This document shows positions 24,747 through 33,626 of a stretch of 64,000 nt of DNA, piece by piece. The stretch's first letter is position 1; every line of letters begins with the position of its first letter. The position numbers were made by a program, and so were the translations under genes. The stretch comes from Kibdelosporangium philippinense (GTDB taxonomy: Bacteria; Actinomycetota; Actinomycetes; Mycobacteriales; Pseudonocardiaceae): contig NZ_JAJVCN010000004.1 of the NCBI RefSeq assembly GCF_021390435.2, positions 1,592,501 to 1,656,500 of the forward strand. Reading direction: 5' to 3'. A model generated the notes under the pieces. That model had not been told where the DNA came from. It was given only the letters and a program-made list of their open reading frames with translations, and did not search any database.

Positions 24747-25219
24747 CCACCACCTTGTGCGATTTGTCCCAACAGCGGACTGATCCGGTAGGGGACGAGT
24801 TCGCGCATGACCAGGGCGACGTTCGTGCGTTCGACGCCCGGAATGGCGAGGATCTTCCCGGCGATGCGGTAGAGGTCGTCCGCGTCCGTGGCGACGACTT
24901 GGACCATCAGGTCGACGACACCGCTGATGCCGTCCACCTGGAGAACCTCGGGGACGGCCGCGAGGGCCGTGGCGACGGAATCCAGTTTGCGCTGGACCAG
25001 CTGGACAGTGACGAACGCGGTGAGCGGATAGCCCACGGCCGCGGGGGAGATCCGGCGTTCGAAGGACGCGAGGGTTCCGTCCTGTTCGTGCCGGGCTAGG
25101 CGGGCTTGCGCGGTGTTGCGGGAAATACCCACCTCGTCCGCAAGGGCGACGGTGGTCGCACGCGGGTTGTTGGTGAGCGCAAGCAGCAACTTGGCGTCGA
25201 TCGGGTCGAGGCTGGGCAT
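24695..25219 (-). CDS. Lrp/AsnC-family transcriptional regulator
   Basis: About 174 residues. The N-terminal helix-turn-helix (LDPIDAKLLLALTNNPRATT, VALADEVGISRNTAQARLAR) and the C-terminal RAM effector domain (FVTVQLVQRKLDSVATALAA, GISGVVDLMVQVVATDADDL) are clear. I prefer the ATG at 25219, with GGAG about ten bases upstream, over the GTG at 25228. It is divergent from the transketolase-like gene at 25344 and probably controls it, with an amino or keto acid as effector. Its C-terminal tail overlaps the 3' end of glpD by 52 bases and is longer than usual for the family. Confidence 0.88.
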   Translation of the reverse strand: MPSLDPIDAKLLLALTNNPRATTVALADEVGISRNTAQARLARHEQDGTLASFERRISPAAVGYPLTAFVTVQLVQRKLDSVATALAAVPEVLQVDGISGVVDLMVQVVATDADDLYRIAGKILAIPGVERTNVALVMRELVPYRISPLLGQIAQGGGHHVLCARRADADARVG

Positions 25220-25305
25220 CGTGCTCACTCTCCGGACTCTCGCGGGTTCGTCCTGCGTGCGTTTTGCTCAAAATTCCTGGTGTCGATTGTGCTACTGCGC
25301 GGTCG

Positions 25306-25325
25306 GTGATGCCATTGTTCATCAC
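25306..25325. promoter_or_regulatory. Inverted repeat in the Lrp/E1 divergent promoter
   Basis: GTGATG and CATCAC, separated by 8 bases, lie just upstream of the AGGAGG site of the gene at 25344. It could be an Lrp operator or a small leader hairpin. The AT-rich TGCTCAAAATTCC at about 25265 is another candidate contact. Confidence 0.3.
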
Positions 25326-25343
25326 TTTGCGCAGGAGGATGGC

Positions 25344-27632
25344 ATGTCCGTGATGGCGCCGACCCGGCATCAGGTGCTGCGGGAGATCGAGGATCGCGTG
25401 CTGTGGCTGTCCGCGGCGATCGTGCATCACGCCAACCGGGTACGGCCGAACCCGTCAGGTCTCAAGGTCGGCGGCCACCAGGCGTCCTCCGCCTCGATGG
25501 TGTCGATCATGACCGCCCTCTGGTTCAACCACCTCAAGGCCGAGGACCGGGTCTCGGTCAAGCCGCACGCCTCGCCGGTCCTGCACGCGATCAACTTCCT
25601 GCTCGGTTTCCTGGACGAGGAGTATCTGCCGCGGCTGCGTGATTTCGGCGGGCTGCAGAGCTATCCGAGCCGTGTCAAAGACCCGGATCCGGTCGACTAC
25701 TCGACGGGCTCAGTCGGGATCGGCGCCACCGCGCCCATCTGGGGCGCGATCGCCCGTCGATACCTCGGTGAAGGCACGCCTGGCCGTCAGTACTCCCTGC
25801 TCGGCGATGCCGAGCTGGACGAGGGTGCGGTCTGGGAAGCGATCATGGACCCGATGGTCCCGCAGCTCGGCGAGCTGGTCTGGATCGTCGACCTGAACCG
25901 CCAGTCACTCGACCGAGTTGTGCCCGCGATCGCCGCGGACAAGCTGCAAGGCATGTTCGATGCGGCAGGCTGGCAAGTCATCACGCTCAAATACGGTCGT
26001 CTGCTTGAAGAATTGTTCAGCCGTCCTGGCGGTTCCGAGTTGCGCGGGCGTATCGACACCATGAACAACCCCGAGTATCAGCGGTTGCTGCGATGCGACG
26101 CGGCTCAACTGCGGCAACGGTTGCCGGGTGACAGTGCTGCGATCGCCCAGCTCATCTCCTCCCTTGACGACGACTCGTTGCTCGCCGCTTTCGCGAACCT
26201 CGGCGGGCATGATCTGGCCGCGCTGGACAAGGCTTTCGACGCGATCGACGACACGCGGCCGACCGTGATCTTCGCCTATACGGTCAAAGGACACGGCCTG
26301 GCGACCCAGGGGCATCCGCAGAACCACTCGTCTCTGCTGACGACCGAGCAAATGCGCGCGCTGGCGACCCGTCTCGGCACAGACATTGATCAACCGTGGC
26401 AAGGGTTTCCGTCGCCCAGCGAGGCCGCGCGGCTATGCGTTGACACGGCAGCCCGGTTGCGGCGTAACGAGATCAAACATACCGAGCCTCCTGCGCTGCC
26501 CTTGGACATTGGGCGGACGCTATCCGGGACCGCGACCACCCAAGCCGCTTTGGGGCGGATCTTGCTGGATCTGACTCGCTCGGCGCCGGAGGCCGCGGCC
26601 CGAGTGGTGACCGTGAGCCCGGATGTCAGCTCGTCGACGAACCTCGGGGGATGGGTGAACAAGGTGGGCGTGTGGTCGCCGACCGAGCGTCCCGACTGGT
26701 TCGCCGACGACGCCGAGACCATCCTGCACTGGCGGGAAAAGCCGACTGGGCAACACATCGAACTCGGTATCGCCGAGGTCAACCTGGTGAGCCTGCTCGG
26801 GGAGCTCGGTGCGACGTGGAGCCGGTGGGGCAAGCCGCTGCTACCCATCGGGGTGCTCTACGACCCCTTTGTCGAGCGGGCCCTTGAACCGTGGTCGTAC
26901 GGGATCTACGCGGGCGGTCAGTCCATCATCGTCGGCACTCCGTCCGGGGTGACCTTGGCTCCCGAAGGTGGCGCGCACCAGTCGATCAAGACGCCGTCGA
27001 TCGGGCTGGAGCAGCCGGGGTGCATCACTTACGAGCCCGCGTTCGCCATCGACACCGAATGGACCTTGCTGGCCAGCTTGGCACGGCTCGGCAAGCCGGA
27101 TGGCAGTTCGGCTTATCTCCGGCTGTCCACCCGACCGGTCGACCAAGCGCTTGCTTGTGTGCCAGCGGATCCCGCAGCCAGGGAACGTCGCCGCAGGCAG
27201 GTGGTCGCGGGCGCGTATTCCTTGCGGCAGGTGGAGACGCCTCTGGTCACCATCGCCGCGATGGGAGCCTTGGTGCCTGAGGCCCTTGCGGCGGCGGATC
27301 GTCTGGCGCAGGCCGGGGTGGCCGCGGACGTGGTCTGCGTGACCAGTCCCGGCCTGCTGTATCGAGCTTCGCGTGCGCGGCAAGGGCATGAGCACGCTGA
27401 TTCGTGGATCCTGGACCAGGTCTTTCCGGCTGCGAGGGCCACTCCGTTGGTCACCGTCCTTGACGGACACCCGCACACGCTTTCGTTCCTGGCCACCATC
27501 AACCAGGTCCGGCACACCAGCCTCGGGGTCACCGGGTTCGGCCAGTCCGGGTCCATTGAGGACGTTTACCGATACCACGGCATCGACACGGACAGCATCA
27601 TCCGAGCGAGTCTGGACTGCGTAGCGCCGTAG
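25344..27632 (+). CDS. Thiamine-diphosphate enzyme, transketolase / AceE-like E1
   Basis: About 762 residues. The N-terminal half holds the thiamine diphosphate site: KVGGHQASSASMVSIMTALW, VKPHASPVLHAINFLLGF and LLGDAELDEGAVWEAIMDPM, whose GDAELDE is a variant of AceE GDGEMDE, ending in VDLNRQSLD. The middle pyrimidine-binding domain (GQHIELGIAEVNLVSLLGEL) and the C-terminal domain (VVCVTSPGLLYRASRARQG) follow. It is shorter than AceE (about 890) and longer than transketolase. The ATG at 25344 has AGGAGG in front. No E2 or E3 gene is adjacent. Divergence from an Lrp regulator suggests a role with 2-keto acids or amino-acid breakdown. Confidence 0.8.
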   Translation: MSVMAPTRHQVLREIEDRVLWLSAAIVHHANRVRPNPSGLKVGGHQASSASMVSIMTALWFNHLKAEDRVSVKPHASPVLHAINFLLGFLDEEYLPRLRDFGGLQSYPSRVKDPDPVDYSTGSVGIGATAPIWGAIARRYLGEGTPGRQYSLLGDAELDEGAVWEAIMDPMVPQLGELVWIVDLNRQSLDRVVPAIAADKLQGMFDAAGWQVITLKYGRLLEELFSRPGGSELRGRIDTMNNPEYQRLLRCDAAQLRQRLPGDSAAIAQLISSLDDDSLLAAFANLGGHDLAALDKAFDAIDDTRPTVIFAYTVKGHGLATQGHPQNHSSLLTTEQMRALATRLGTDIDQPWQGFPSPSEAARLCVDTAARLRRNEIKHTEPPALPLDIGRTLSGTATTQAALGRILLDLTRSAPEAAARVVTVSPDVSSSTNLGGWVNKVGVWSPTERPDWFADDAETILHWREKPTGQHIELGIAEVNLVSLLGELGATWSRWGKPLLPIGVLYDPFVERALEPWSYGIYAGGQSIIVGTPSGVTLAPEGGAHQSIKTPSIGLEQPGCITYEPAFAIDTEWTLLASLARLGKPDGSSAYLRLSTRPVDQALACVPADPAARERRRRQVVAGAYSLRQVETPLVTIAAMGALVPEALAAADRLAQAGVAADVVCVTSPGLLYRASRARQGHEHADSWILDQVFPAARATPLVTVLDGHPHTLSFLATINQVRHTSLGVTGFGQSGSIEDVYRYHGIDTDSIIRASLDCVAP

Positions 27633-29331
27633 GCGGCTGGGCAAGGACACGCCGCGACGGCCGGGGTTCCGGTTGGCCGAGGACGTAGGCTTGGTCCGCG
27701 GCATAGATCGCGGCCAAGTCCGCCTCGGTGAAGCCGCGACCGGTAAAGCGAGCCACGGCGGTCATGCCCTTGGCCTTCTTGTGCCGGTAGTCCTCGAAGT
27801 CGAGGTCCTCGGAGTTCGGCGGGTCCGGATCGATCCGAGGTTCGCCCGAGTACACCAGCTTTCCGTTCTCCGCGAGCGTGATCCGGAAGAGGGCATTGAC
27901 GTTCCAGAACACACTCGCGGCCGTCCCGTTGCGCGACAACGCCGCAGCTGTCTCCGGGTTGGCGCCTTGGAAACCGTTGTCCTCAACGGCCAGAACGTAA
28001 TCATCCACCGCGAGCACGGCGAGCACCGACACGTAGTCGTGCTGCGGCCACGAGTCCGCGATCGACCTGATCGGCACAGGTGCCGCGGGATCGCCGCCGA
28101 AGATTGTGATCACCTCGTCCACTGTGAGGCCCTTGATGACAGTGATCGTGGCGGCTTCGCAGATCAGGCTGTCCTTGATCCACCGGTATTCCGCTTCCGG
28201 CGCGATCACCACCGGTGGCTCGGGTTCGCCGCGCAGCCGGTGACCGAGCCGGTCGGTTTTCTTGAGCACGACATCCGGCGTGGCCGGTGCCTGCCAGATG
28301 ATCAGCTGGTACGACTCCTCACCTTCGTCCCGGCCGGACACCTGCACGCGGATGCGATAGTCGCCAGGCCATGGCGGCGTCTCCACCCGGCGCTGACGAT
28401 GGCGGTACGTCGGCTCCTCGCGTTGCAAGATCGCGCCGCCTTCCGGCGCGGTCCAGCTGATCTCGACAACCTCGTCATATGCGACGAAATCCTCGTCCTC
28501 CGGCGGGCCTTCGAGGATGCGGAGCAACAGACTCAGCCGACCTTCGGCCATGCCGGTTCGAACGGCCACGCCATCCTCGACGGCCGCGACAAGGCCGTTT
28601 CCGGAGAAGTCCACAGTGGAAGGGGCAGATCCTTCGGTGAGGAAGAACATGTGATCGTGGACCGCGACCGACGCCGAGGATTGGCTTGGCAGCAAATACT
28701 CGGCCCTGCGTTTGGCAAGCACAGCGGCGGTATAGGCGGCTGGCTTGGGCACAGTCGGGAGCACGATCGCGGCCGCGCCAAGCGCCGCACCGATGATCGC
28801 CTCCGTCTCACTGGCCACCGCCGTGCCCAACGAGCGGAATACCGCTGTGGACACCACGACCGCGAGCGCGAGATGGGAGGCACCGTGCTGGGCCGCGACT
28901 TCCTTCTCACTCCCGGTCGCCTCGGGTACAGAAGCCTTGTCCACCAAGGCTTCCACGAGCTCGACCACGAGATCCGTCGCGCCGGGATGCACCTGCTCGA
29001 CGACCGCGAGCGCGCGCTTGGTCGCGGTTTCCTCGCCCATCATCCCGACCATGCCGAACCTGCCGCCGGTCGGTCGTTCCAGATTCGCCACCAGATCGCC
29101 TGGGATGTCCACGGACAGCCCGTCGACCTTGAGTTCCAGCGCGCCAAGCAGCCGCTCGGACAGCATGTCGCCGAGTTCGTACAACGCCGACTGGACTTTC
29201 GTGCCGCGATCGGGATGGCCCTTCGGCTCCCAGCGCCCGAGCCGGGCCGCTGGCTCTTGCGGCACGAGCGCCGCGATCTCGGGCAGCACGGCCGTCACGA
29301 GTGGTTCGAAGTCTCTGATCCCCATCGTCAT
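27598..29331 (-). CDS. DUF6461-containing protein of unknown function
   Basis: About 577 residues. The last 190 or so residues match the DUF6461 style: RWIKDSLICEAATITVIKGL, VDEVITIFGGDPAAPV, VLAVEDNGFQGANPETAAAL and ASVFWNVNALFRITLAENG. The N-terminal part (GIRDFEPLVTAVLPEIAALV) and a hydrophobic middle (LALAVVVSTAVFRSLGTAVA, AIIGAALGAAAIVLPTVP) are not assignable. I choose the ATG at 29331; 29325 is possible. Only 25 bp separate it from the divergent ClpS-like gene, so they share a promoter region. Its 3' end overlaps the E1-like gene by 35 bases. Confidence 0.65.
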   Translation of the reverse strand: MTMGIRDFEPLVTAVLPEIAALVPQEPAARLGRWEPKGHPDRGTKVQSALYELGDMLSERLLGALELKVDGLSVDIPGDLVANLERPTGGRFGMVGMMGEETATKRALAVVEQVHPGATDLVVELVEALVDKASVPEATGSEKEVAAQHGASHLALAVVVSTAVFRSLGTAVASETEAIIGAALGAAAIVLPTVPKPAAYTAAVLAKRRAEYLLPSQSSASVAVHDHMFFLTEGSAPSTVDFSGNGLVAAVEDGVAVRTGMAEGRLSLLLRILEGPPEDEDFVAYDEVVEISWTAPEGGAILQREEPTYRHRQRRVETPPWPGDYRIRVQVSGRDEGEESYQLIIWQAPATPDVVLKKTDRLGHRLRGEPEPPVVIAPEAEYRWIKDSLICEAATITVIKGLTVDEVITIFGGDPAAPVPIRSIADSWPQHDYVSVLAVLAVDDYVLAVEDNGFQGANPETAAALSRNGTAASVFWNVNALFRITLAENGKLVYSGEPRIDPDPPNSEDLDFEDYRHKKAKGMTAVARFTGRGFTEADLAAIYAADQAYVLGQPEPRPSRRVLAQPPTALRSPDSLG

Positions 29332-29356
29332 ATCTTGGCTGAGCGATAATGCAGCC

Positions 29357-29596
29357 ATGAGCAGTGGGGGATGGCGCGTCCTGTTGTGGGACGACGACGT
29401 CAACAGTGTGGCCACGGTGGCATTCGTGCTGCACCGGGTGGTCGGTCTGCCGCTGGGCACGGCGCTTGACCTGCCCCATGAAGTGGATACGCGTGGCGTC
29501 GCGGAAGTCGGGCTGTACGACAACATCGAGGACGCCGAGGTGACCGCGGCGCGGATGCAGGTGTTCGGCCTGCACAGTGGGGTGGTCGCGGCATGA
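29357..29596 (+). CDS. ClpS-like protein with altered N-degron pocket
   Basis: 79 residues. The whole protein follows the ClpS core: WRVLLWDDDVNSVATVAFVL, HRVVGLPLGTALDLPHEVDT, RGVAEVGLYDNIEDAEVTAA. Actinobacterial ClpS normally reads WDDPVN and later VHxEGKAV. The His that holds the free N-terminus of the substrate (His66 in E. coli) is Asp here (EVDTRGVA). It lacks the flexible N-terminal arm of true ClpS. The fold is likely, N-degron reading doubtful. Its stop overlaps the next ATG (ATGA), so it is coupled to the two following genes. Confidence 0.75.
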   Translation: MSSGGWRVLLWDDDVNSVATVAFVLHRVVGLPLGTALDLPHEVDTRGVAEVGLYDNIEDAEVTAARMQVFGLHSGVVAA

Positions 29597-30066
29597 TCCC
29601 GGACAGACTCGTCCACGAGGGACTGCAGGTGCTGGCCGAGATGTTGCAGGGTTTCCAGGCCCGGCGGCTGCCCTCCGGCGGGGTTTTCGCCTCGCCGAAG
29701 CTCGGCGGCCCCGAGGCGCTGGCCACGCTGTTCCCGCCGGTGTCAGCGGATCCGCAGATCGTCGCGGACTTCCGGGCCCGCCACGAGGCCGGTATGCGCG
29801 GCGAGGTCTACGCGGCCGTGATGCGCACGCTTGAGCGTTGGGGCCACGAGTGCGGACCGGGCTGCGATCAGACGCACTTCGACGACCTGTTCGTATCGCT
29901 GACGAATCTGCGATTCATGCTGCGTCCCCGCAAGGACGGCGCCGCCAGGGTCCACGACCTGGCCGAGCAGTTGGCGATGCGGGCAACGCACTATCTCGAC
30001 GCGCTCACCGAGACCTGGTTCCAGCCCTTGATCAGGGCCAAGCTCAACGGAGAAACCTCGCAATGA
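29593..30066 (+). CDS. Unknown protein in the ClpS-like/arginase-like operon
   Basis: 157 residues, alpha-helical in look, no membrane segment or signal. HECGPGCDQTHFDDLF near residues 84-99 could bind a metal through Cys and His. I recognise no family. Its ATG overlaps the ClpS-like stop and its own stop overlaps the arginase-like ATG, both as ATGA. This dense coupling suggests a complex or a single pathway. Confidence 0.7.
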   Translation: MIPDRLVHEGLQVLAEMLQGFQARRLPSGGVFASPKLGGPEALATLFPPVSADPQIVADFRARHEAGMRGEVYAAVMRTLERWGHECGPGCDQTHFDDLFVSLTNLRFMLRPRKDGAARVHDLAEQLAMRATHYLDALTETWFQPLIRAKLNGETSQ

Positions 30067-30947
30067 AGCCAATGGTCGTCCTGGACGCGCCATCCAACCT
30101 TGGCCTGCGCATGCCCGCGCCCGGCGTCGTGCCCGGTTGCTACAAACTCGCTGGCGCGCTGCGTGATCAAGGCCTGCTGACCAGGCTGGGCGCTGCTGAC
30201 GCTGGCTACGTCGTGCCGCCGCGGTACGACGTCTCGGCCTGGTCGCCCGGTGATGGCCTGTTCAACGCCGATGCGATGGCCAGCTACACCGTGAAACTCG
30301 CATCGCGGATCGGGAAACACCTGGACCAAGGGGAATTCCCGGTCGTTCTTGGCGGCGACTGCAGCATTCTGTTCGCTGCCATGTTGACGCTGCGCCAGAA
30401 AGGCCGCTATGGCCTGGCCTATTTCGACGGCAGCGCGGATTTCCTGCGTGCCGAGCAGTCAGGCCGGGTGGGCGCGGCGGCGGCCGCGACGCTGGCCCTG
30501 ATCACCGGCCGAGGGCAGGCCGATATCACCGACATCGACGGCTGTGGTCCGTACGTGCGCGACAGCGACATCGTGGTGCTCGGCAACCGAGACGACGACG
30601 AGGACGTACCGAACCTGGCTGAAGCGGACATCCTCTGCTGGACCGCGCCACAGATCCAGGCCGAGGGTGCAGCCGCGGTGGCCGAGCGGACGTTGGCGCG
30701 GTTCGAGGGGCTCGACGGGTTCTGGGTGCACCTCGACGTGGACGTGCTGGACATCGAGGTCATGCCGGCCGCGGACGCCCCTGATCCCGGCGGCCTGCAG
30801 TACAGCGAACTGCTGGACCTGCTGAGGCCGATGCTCGCTGATGAGCGGTGCGTCGGCCTCAACGTGGCGATCTACGACCCGGACCTGGATCCCGACGGCC
30901 GCTACGGCGCTGAACTCACCGATGCCCTGGTCGCAGCCTTTCGTTAG
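30063..30947 (+). CDS. Arginase/agmatinase-superfamily protein with altered metal site
   Basis: 294 residues of the ureohydrolase fold. The family metal motifs are recognisable but changed: GGDH is GGDC (VVLGGDCSILF), DAHxD is DGSAD (YFDGSADFL), and the last DxDxxD is intact (HLDVDVLDIEV). So two His ligands of the binuclear manganese site are Cys and Ser. GGDC occurs in some actinobacterial relatives; loss of both His is less usual. It may bind one metal or have a different role. The ATG at 30063 overlaps the previous stop. Its end overlaps the convergent TPR pseudogene by 4 bases. Confidence 0.8.
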   Translation: MKPMVVLDAPSNLGLRMPAPGVVPGCYKLAGALRDQGLLTRLGAADAGYVVPPRYDVSAWSPGDGLFNADAMASYTVKLASRIGKHLDQGEFPVVLGGDCSILFAAMLTLRQKGRYGLAYFDGSADFLRAEQSGRVGAAAAATLALITGRGQADITDIDGCGPYVRDSDIVVLGNRDDDEDVPNLAEADILCWTAPQIQAEGAAAVAERTLARFEGLDGFWVHLDVDVLDIEVMPAADAPDPGGLQYSELLDLLRPMLADERCVGLNVAIYDPDLDPDGRYGAELTDALVAAFR

Positions 30948-32727
30948 TCGGCGAGGCTCTCGATCAGCTCACGCGCGAGCGCGCTGAAATCGGCGTTGAC
31001 CTCGGGAATCAGCAACACCAGCTGGCACATCGAAGCCAGGATGGACACGTTGCGCAGCTGGTTGGCTTTGGCCAGGTCGAGCCAGCGCTGAACCACGGCG
31101 TGCTGGATGTCCCCGCGCGTGTCAGGGTCCACCCACGCCATGGTGACCAGGGCGAACGCGGCCGCCTCGGTGATCCAGTCCTCGGGGCCGTCCAACAGGT
31201 CCGTAAGGATCTCGCGGCGTCGCGAGGTCGGCCACGGCTCGGCGGTGGCGTGGTGCAGGATTCCCAGGCACGCCCACGCCTGCACGGCCCGGATCCACAT
31301 GTGCGGTGCGTGCCTGCGCAGCAGCCCGCCAATGTGATCGTCGGACGGCTCAGGCGGATGCACGAGCACGCTGACCAGTTCATCCGGGTCGAGCCCGGAC
31401 AGCACTACCGCGCCGTCGTAGGCGTCGATCGGCGACAGCCAATGAATAGCGGCCGTGCGCCGGACCGCATCCGCGACCTCTTTGGACGGTGGCGGCACCG
31501 CGGGATACGACTCGGTGCCGTCGTATCGCCACACGACATGCGGCGTCTCGCGGGCCGCGATCCTGATGTCAGGCTCAGGCACCGACTCGAAGGTGAAAGT
31601 GGCCTTGGGAACGCCGTCCGCAGCGCGAGCAGGGCACTTGGTGGTTCCACGGCCGACAACGTCACCGTGGACAAGCTGTCCGGCTGCCAGTCTTGTTTGC
31701 CAAGCACCTGCCGAAGCAGGTTGATCACGGCTTCTTCCGGTTCCGGCACGAGTCCGAGCCATGGCCGGTGGTTGCTGAGCTTCGCGAGCACGTGCTCCGC
31801 GAAGCTCCCGGGCTGCTCCCTGACCTGGTCAGCGAGCGCGATCAGGCGCGTGACGTCCTCGTCGAGGTCGTATCGCAGGCCCAGTGCCACGGCACCGGCC
31901 TTGGGGTGGTCAGGTTCCCGGTCGAGTACGTGCTGCGTCCACTTCAGCGCCTCGGCGGGCCGGTTCGTGCTGCCGAGCAGTTCAGCCACGTCCAAGCACA
32001 GTCCCAAGTCTTCGGGCGTGCGCTCGATTTCCGCTTCCCACAAGGCAATCGCCTCGTCATTGCGACCCGCGGAACGCAGCGCGTAGCCCTTCACCACGAC
32101 TGCTTCATGCGACGGCTCGATCTCGTAGGACTTCTCCGCCCACGCGATGGCCTCGTCGTGCTCGCCAAGCCTGCGTGCCAACAAGGACGCACACCACAGC
32201 AGCATCGCGTGATCGCCATGACGTGCAACGGATGCGCTCAGCAATTCCCACGCGGGCAGCAGCGGTTCCCGCTCGTCATCGGGCACTGGATCGGCGAGCC
32301 CTTGGGCGAGTCGTCCCACAGCGATCGCCATTGCCTTGGGCGACACGTGATCCGGCAAATCCGGGCGCCGCAACCACGCCACGTCCAGCCACGACCGGCT
32401 CGGCTCGTGCCCGGCGACAGCGAACAACGTGGCAACCGCGCCATCCCATTGTCCGGCAACGGCACTGGCGTGTGCGCGGAGCGCGATCGTGCCGATGAAG
32501 TCCTGGCCTTCGACCTCATCGAGCACCTGCAGCAACTGCTCAGCGCCGCCCGCACGGGCGATGATCTCGGCGAGCGCCTCGTGTACGTCCGGCAGCCGAG
32601 GGTCGTACGCGATGGCGTCCGCCAGATGGCGAAGAGCATGCGGCAGATCGCCACTGTCAGCCACGAGTCGCGCGACCGCGACTTCGCCTTCGGCGTCGAG
32701 TTGTTCAGCCGAGCACTCGTGTTCCAC
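30944..32727 (-). pseudogene. TPR-repeat protein gene with a single frameshift
   Basis: Two minus-strand frames together form one protein. The upstream frame carries TPR-type helical repeats (ALRHLADAIAYDPRLPDVHE, DEAIAWAEKSYEIEPSHEAV, DEAIALWEAEIERTPEDLGL) to about 31610. The downstream frame continues with KATFTFESVPEPDIRIAARE and ends at 30944 with HEAT-like helices. The join is at 31603-31610, where the minus strand reads TTCCCAAGGCC and one base appears missing. No canonical slippery heptamer is present, so this is a mutation or a sequencing error. The start is uncertain; I use the GTG at 32727 (EHECSAEQLDAEG), because the ATG at 32790 lies in the next gene's start. Function unknown; repeats suggest protein binding. 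Confidence 0.65.
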
Positions 32728-32788
32728 ATCAGCTCCCAGGATCGCGGTGCCGCAGCCTAGCGCCCACGTTTTTGGGCACACTGGCGGC

Positions 32789-33502
32789 ATGGTCGATCGA
32801 GTGGGTTCGGAACCACAGTACGAAGTATTCGCCGACGAGTTCCTCGAACACGCGCGTGACGGCCTCTACAACGCGCACTACGACCGGCCCGCGTGCCTGG
32901 AACTGTTGGGCGATGTCGACGGTCGCACTGTGTTGGACGCGGCCTGCGGCCCTGGGCTGTACGCGGAGGAACTGGTCGCCAGAGGCGCCCACGTGATCGG
33001 GTGCGATCTGAGCCCGCGGATGGTCGAGTTGGCCAGCCAACGGATTCCGTCCGGCGAATTCCATGTGCACGACCTCAACCACCCCATCGACTGGCTGCCG
33101 GATTCCTCGGTCGACCTTGTGTTGTTCGCGCTTGCCGTTGAGTACGTCGATCACCGAACAGAGCTGCTGCGGGAATTGCGGCGGATATTGCGGCCCAACG
33201 GCGCGCTCGTGGTGTCCCGGCCCCATCCGACCGGCGATTGGCTTCGGCTTGGCGGCAACTACTTCGAGACGCGGGTCATCGAGGAGGTGTGGAGCCGCGG
33301 CTGGCAAGTCCGGTACTGGGTCGCTCCCTTGGAGCGCGCGTTCGAGGAGTTGCGCGCGGCCGGCTTCCTGATCGAGCAACTCGTTGAGCCACGGCCGACT
33401 CTCGCCGGTGCCGAGGTGGATACGGAGCGCTACCAACGTCTTCTGACGCAGCCAACTGGATTCCTTGCGATCAGGGCGATTCCAGACCCCAGGCGAACGT
33501 GA
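32789..33502 (+). CDS. Class I SAM-dependent methyltransferase
   Basis: 237 residues. The SAM-binding motif I is TVLDAACGPGLYAEELVARG near residues 47-66, with the acidic end of strand 2 at VIGCDLSPRMVELA. Motif IV-like SSVDLVLFALAVEYV and post-motif LRELRRILRPNGALVVSRPH follow. It is a UbiE/type-11 enzyme; the acceptor cannot be told. It starts at 32789, with the palindromic CATG shared by an opposite-strand frame. It is a single gene between the TPR gene and the secreted protease. Confidence 0.85.
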   Translation: MVDRVGSEPQYEVFADEFLEHARDGLYNAHYDRPACLELLGDVDGRTVLDAACGPGLYAEELVARGAHVIGCDLSPRMVELASQRIPSGEFHVHDLNHPIDWLPDSSVDLVLFALAVEYVDHRTELLRELRRILRPNGALVVSRPHPTGDWLRLGGNYFETRVIEEVWSRGWQVRYWVAPLERAFEELRAAGFLIEQLVEPRPTLAGAEVDTERYQRLLTQPTGFLAIRAIPDPRRT

Positions 33503-33626
33503 GGCCGGTCACGTTTGACAATCGCGCAGGCCGCTGACCGCGTCCAAAGGTGAAGAAGTGGATGTCTGCGCGGACATGAATGCCGATCACGCACAACTTT
33601 TCCGGGCTGATGTTCGTACATAAAGC

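Noticed and set aside
27673..29349. 558-residue plus-strand frame
   Set aside because: Antisense to the DUF6461 gene; Arg/His-rich and without motifs.
31603..31610. Programmed -1 frameshift in the TPR gene
   Set aside because: No X XXY YYZ heptamer; a mutation or error is simpler.
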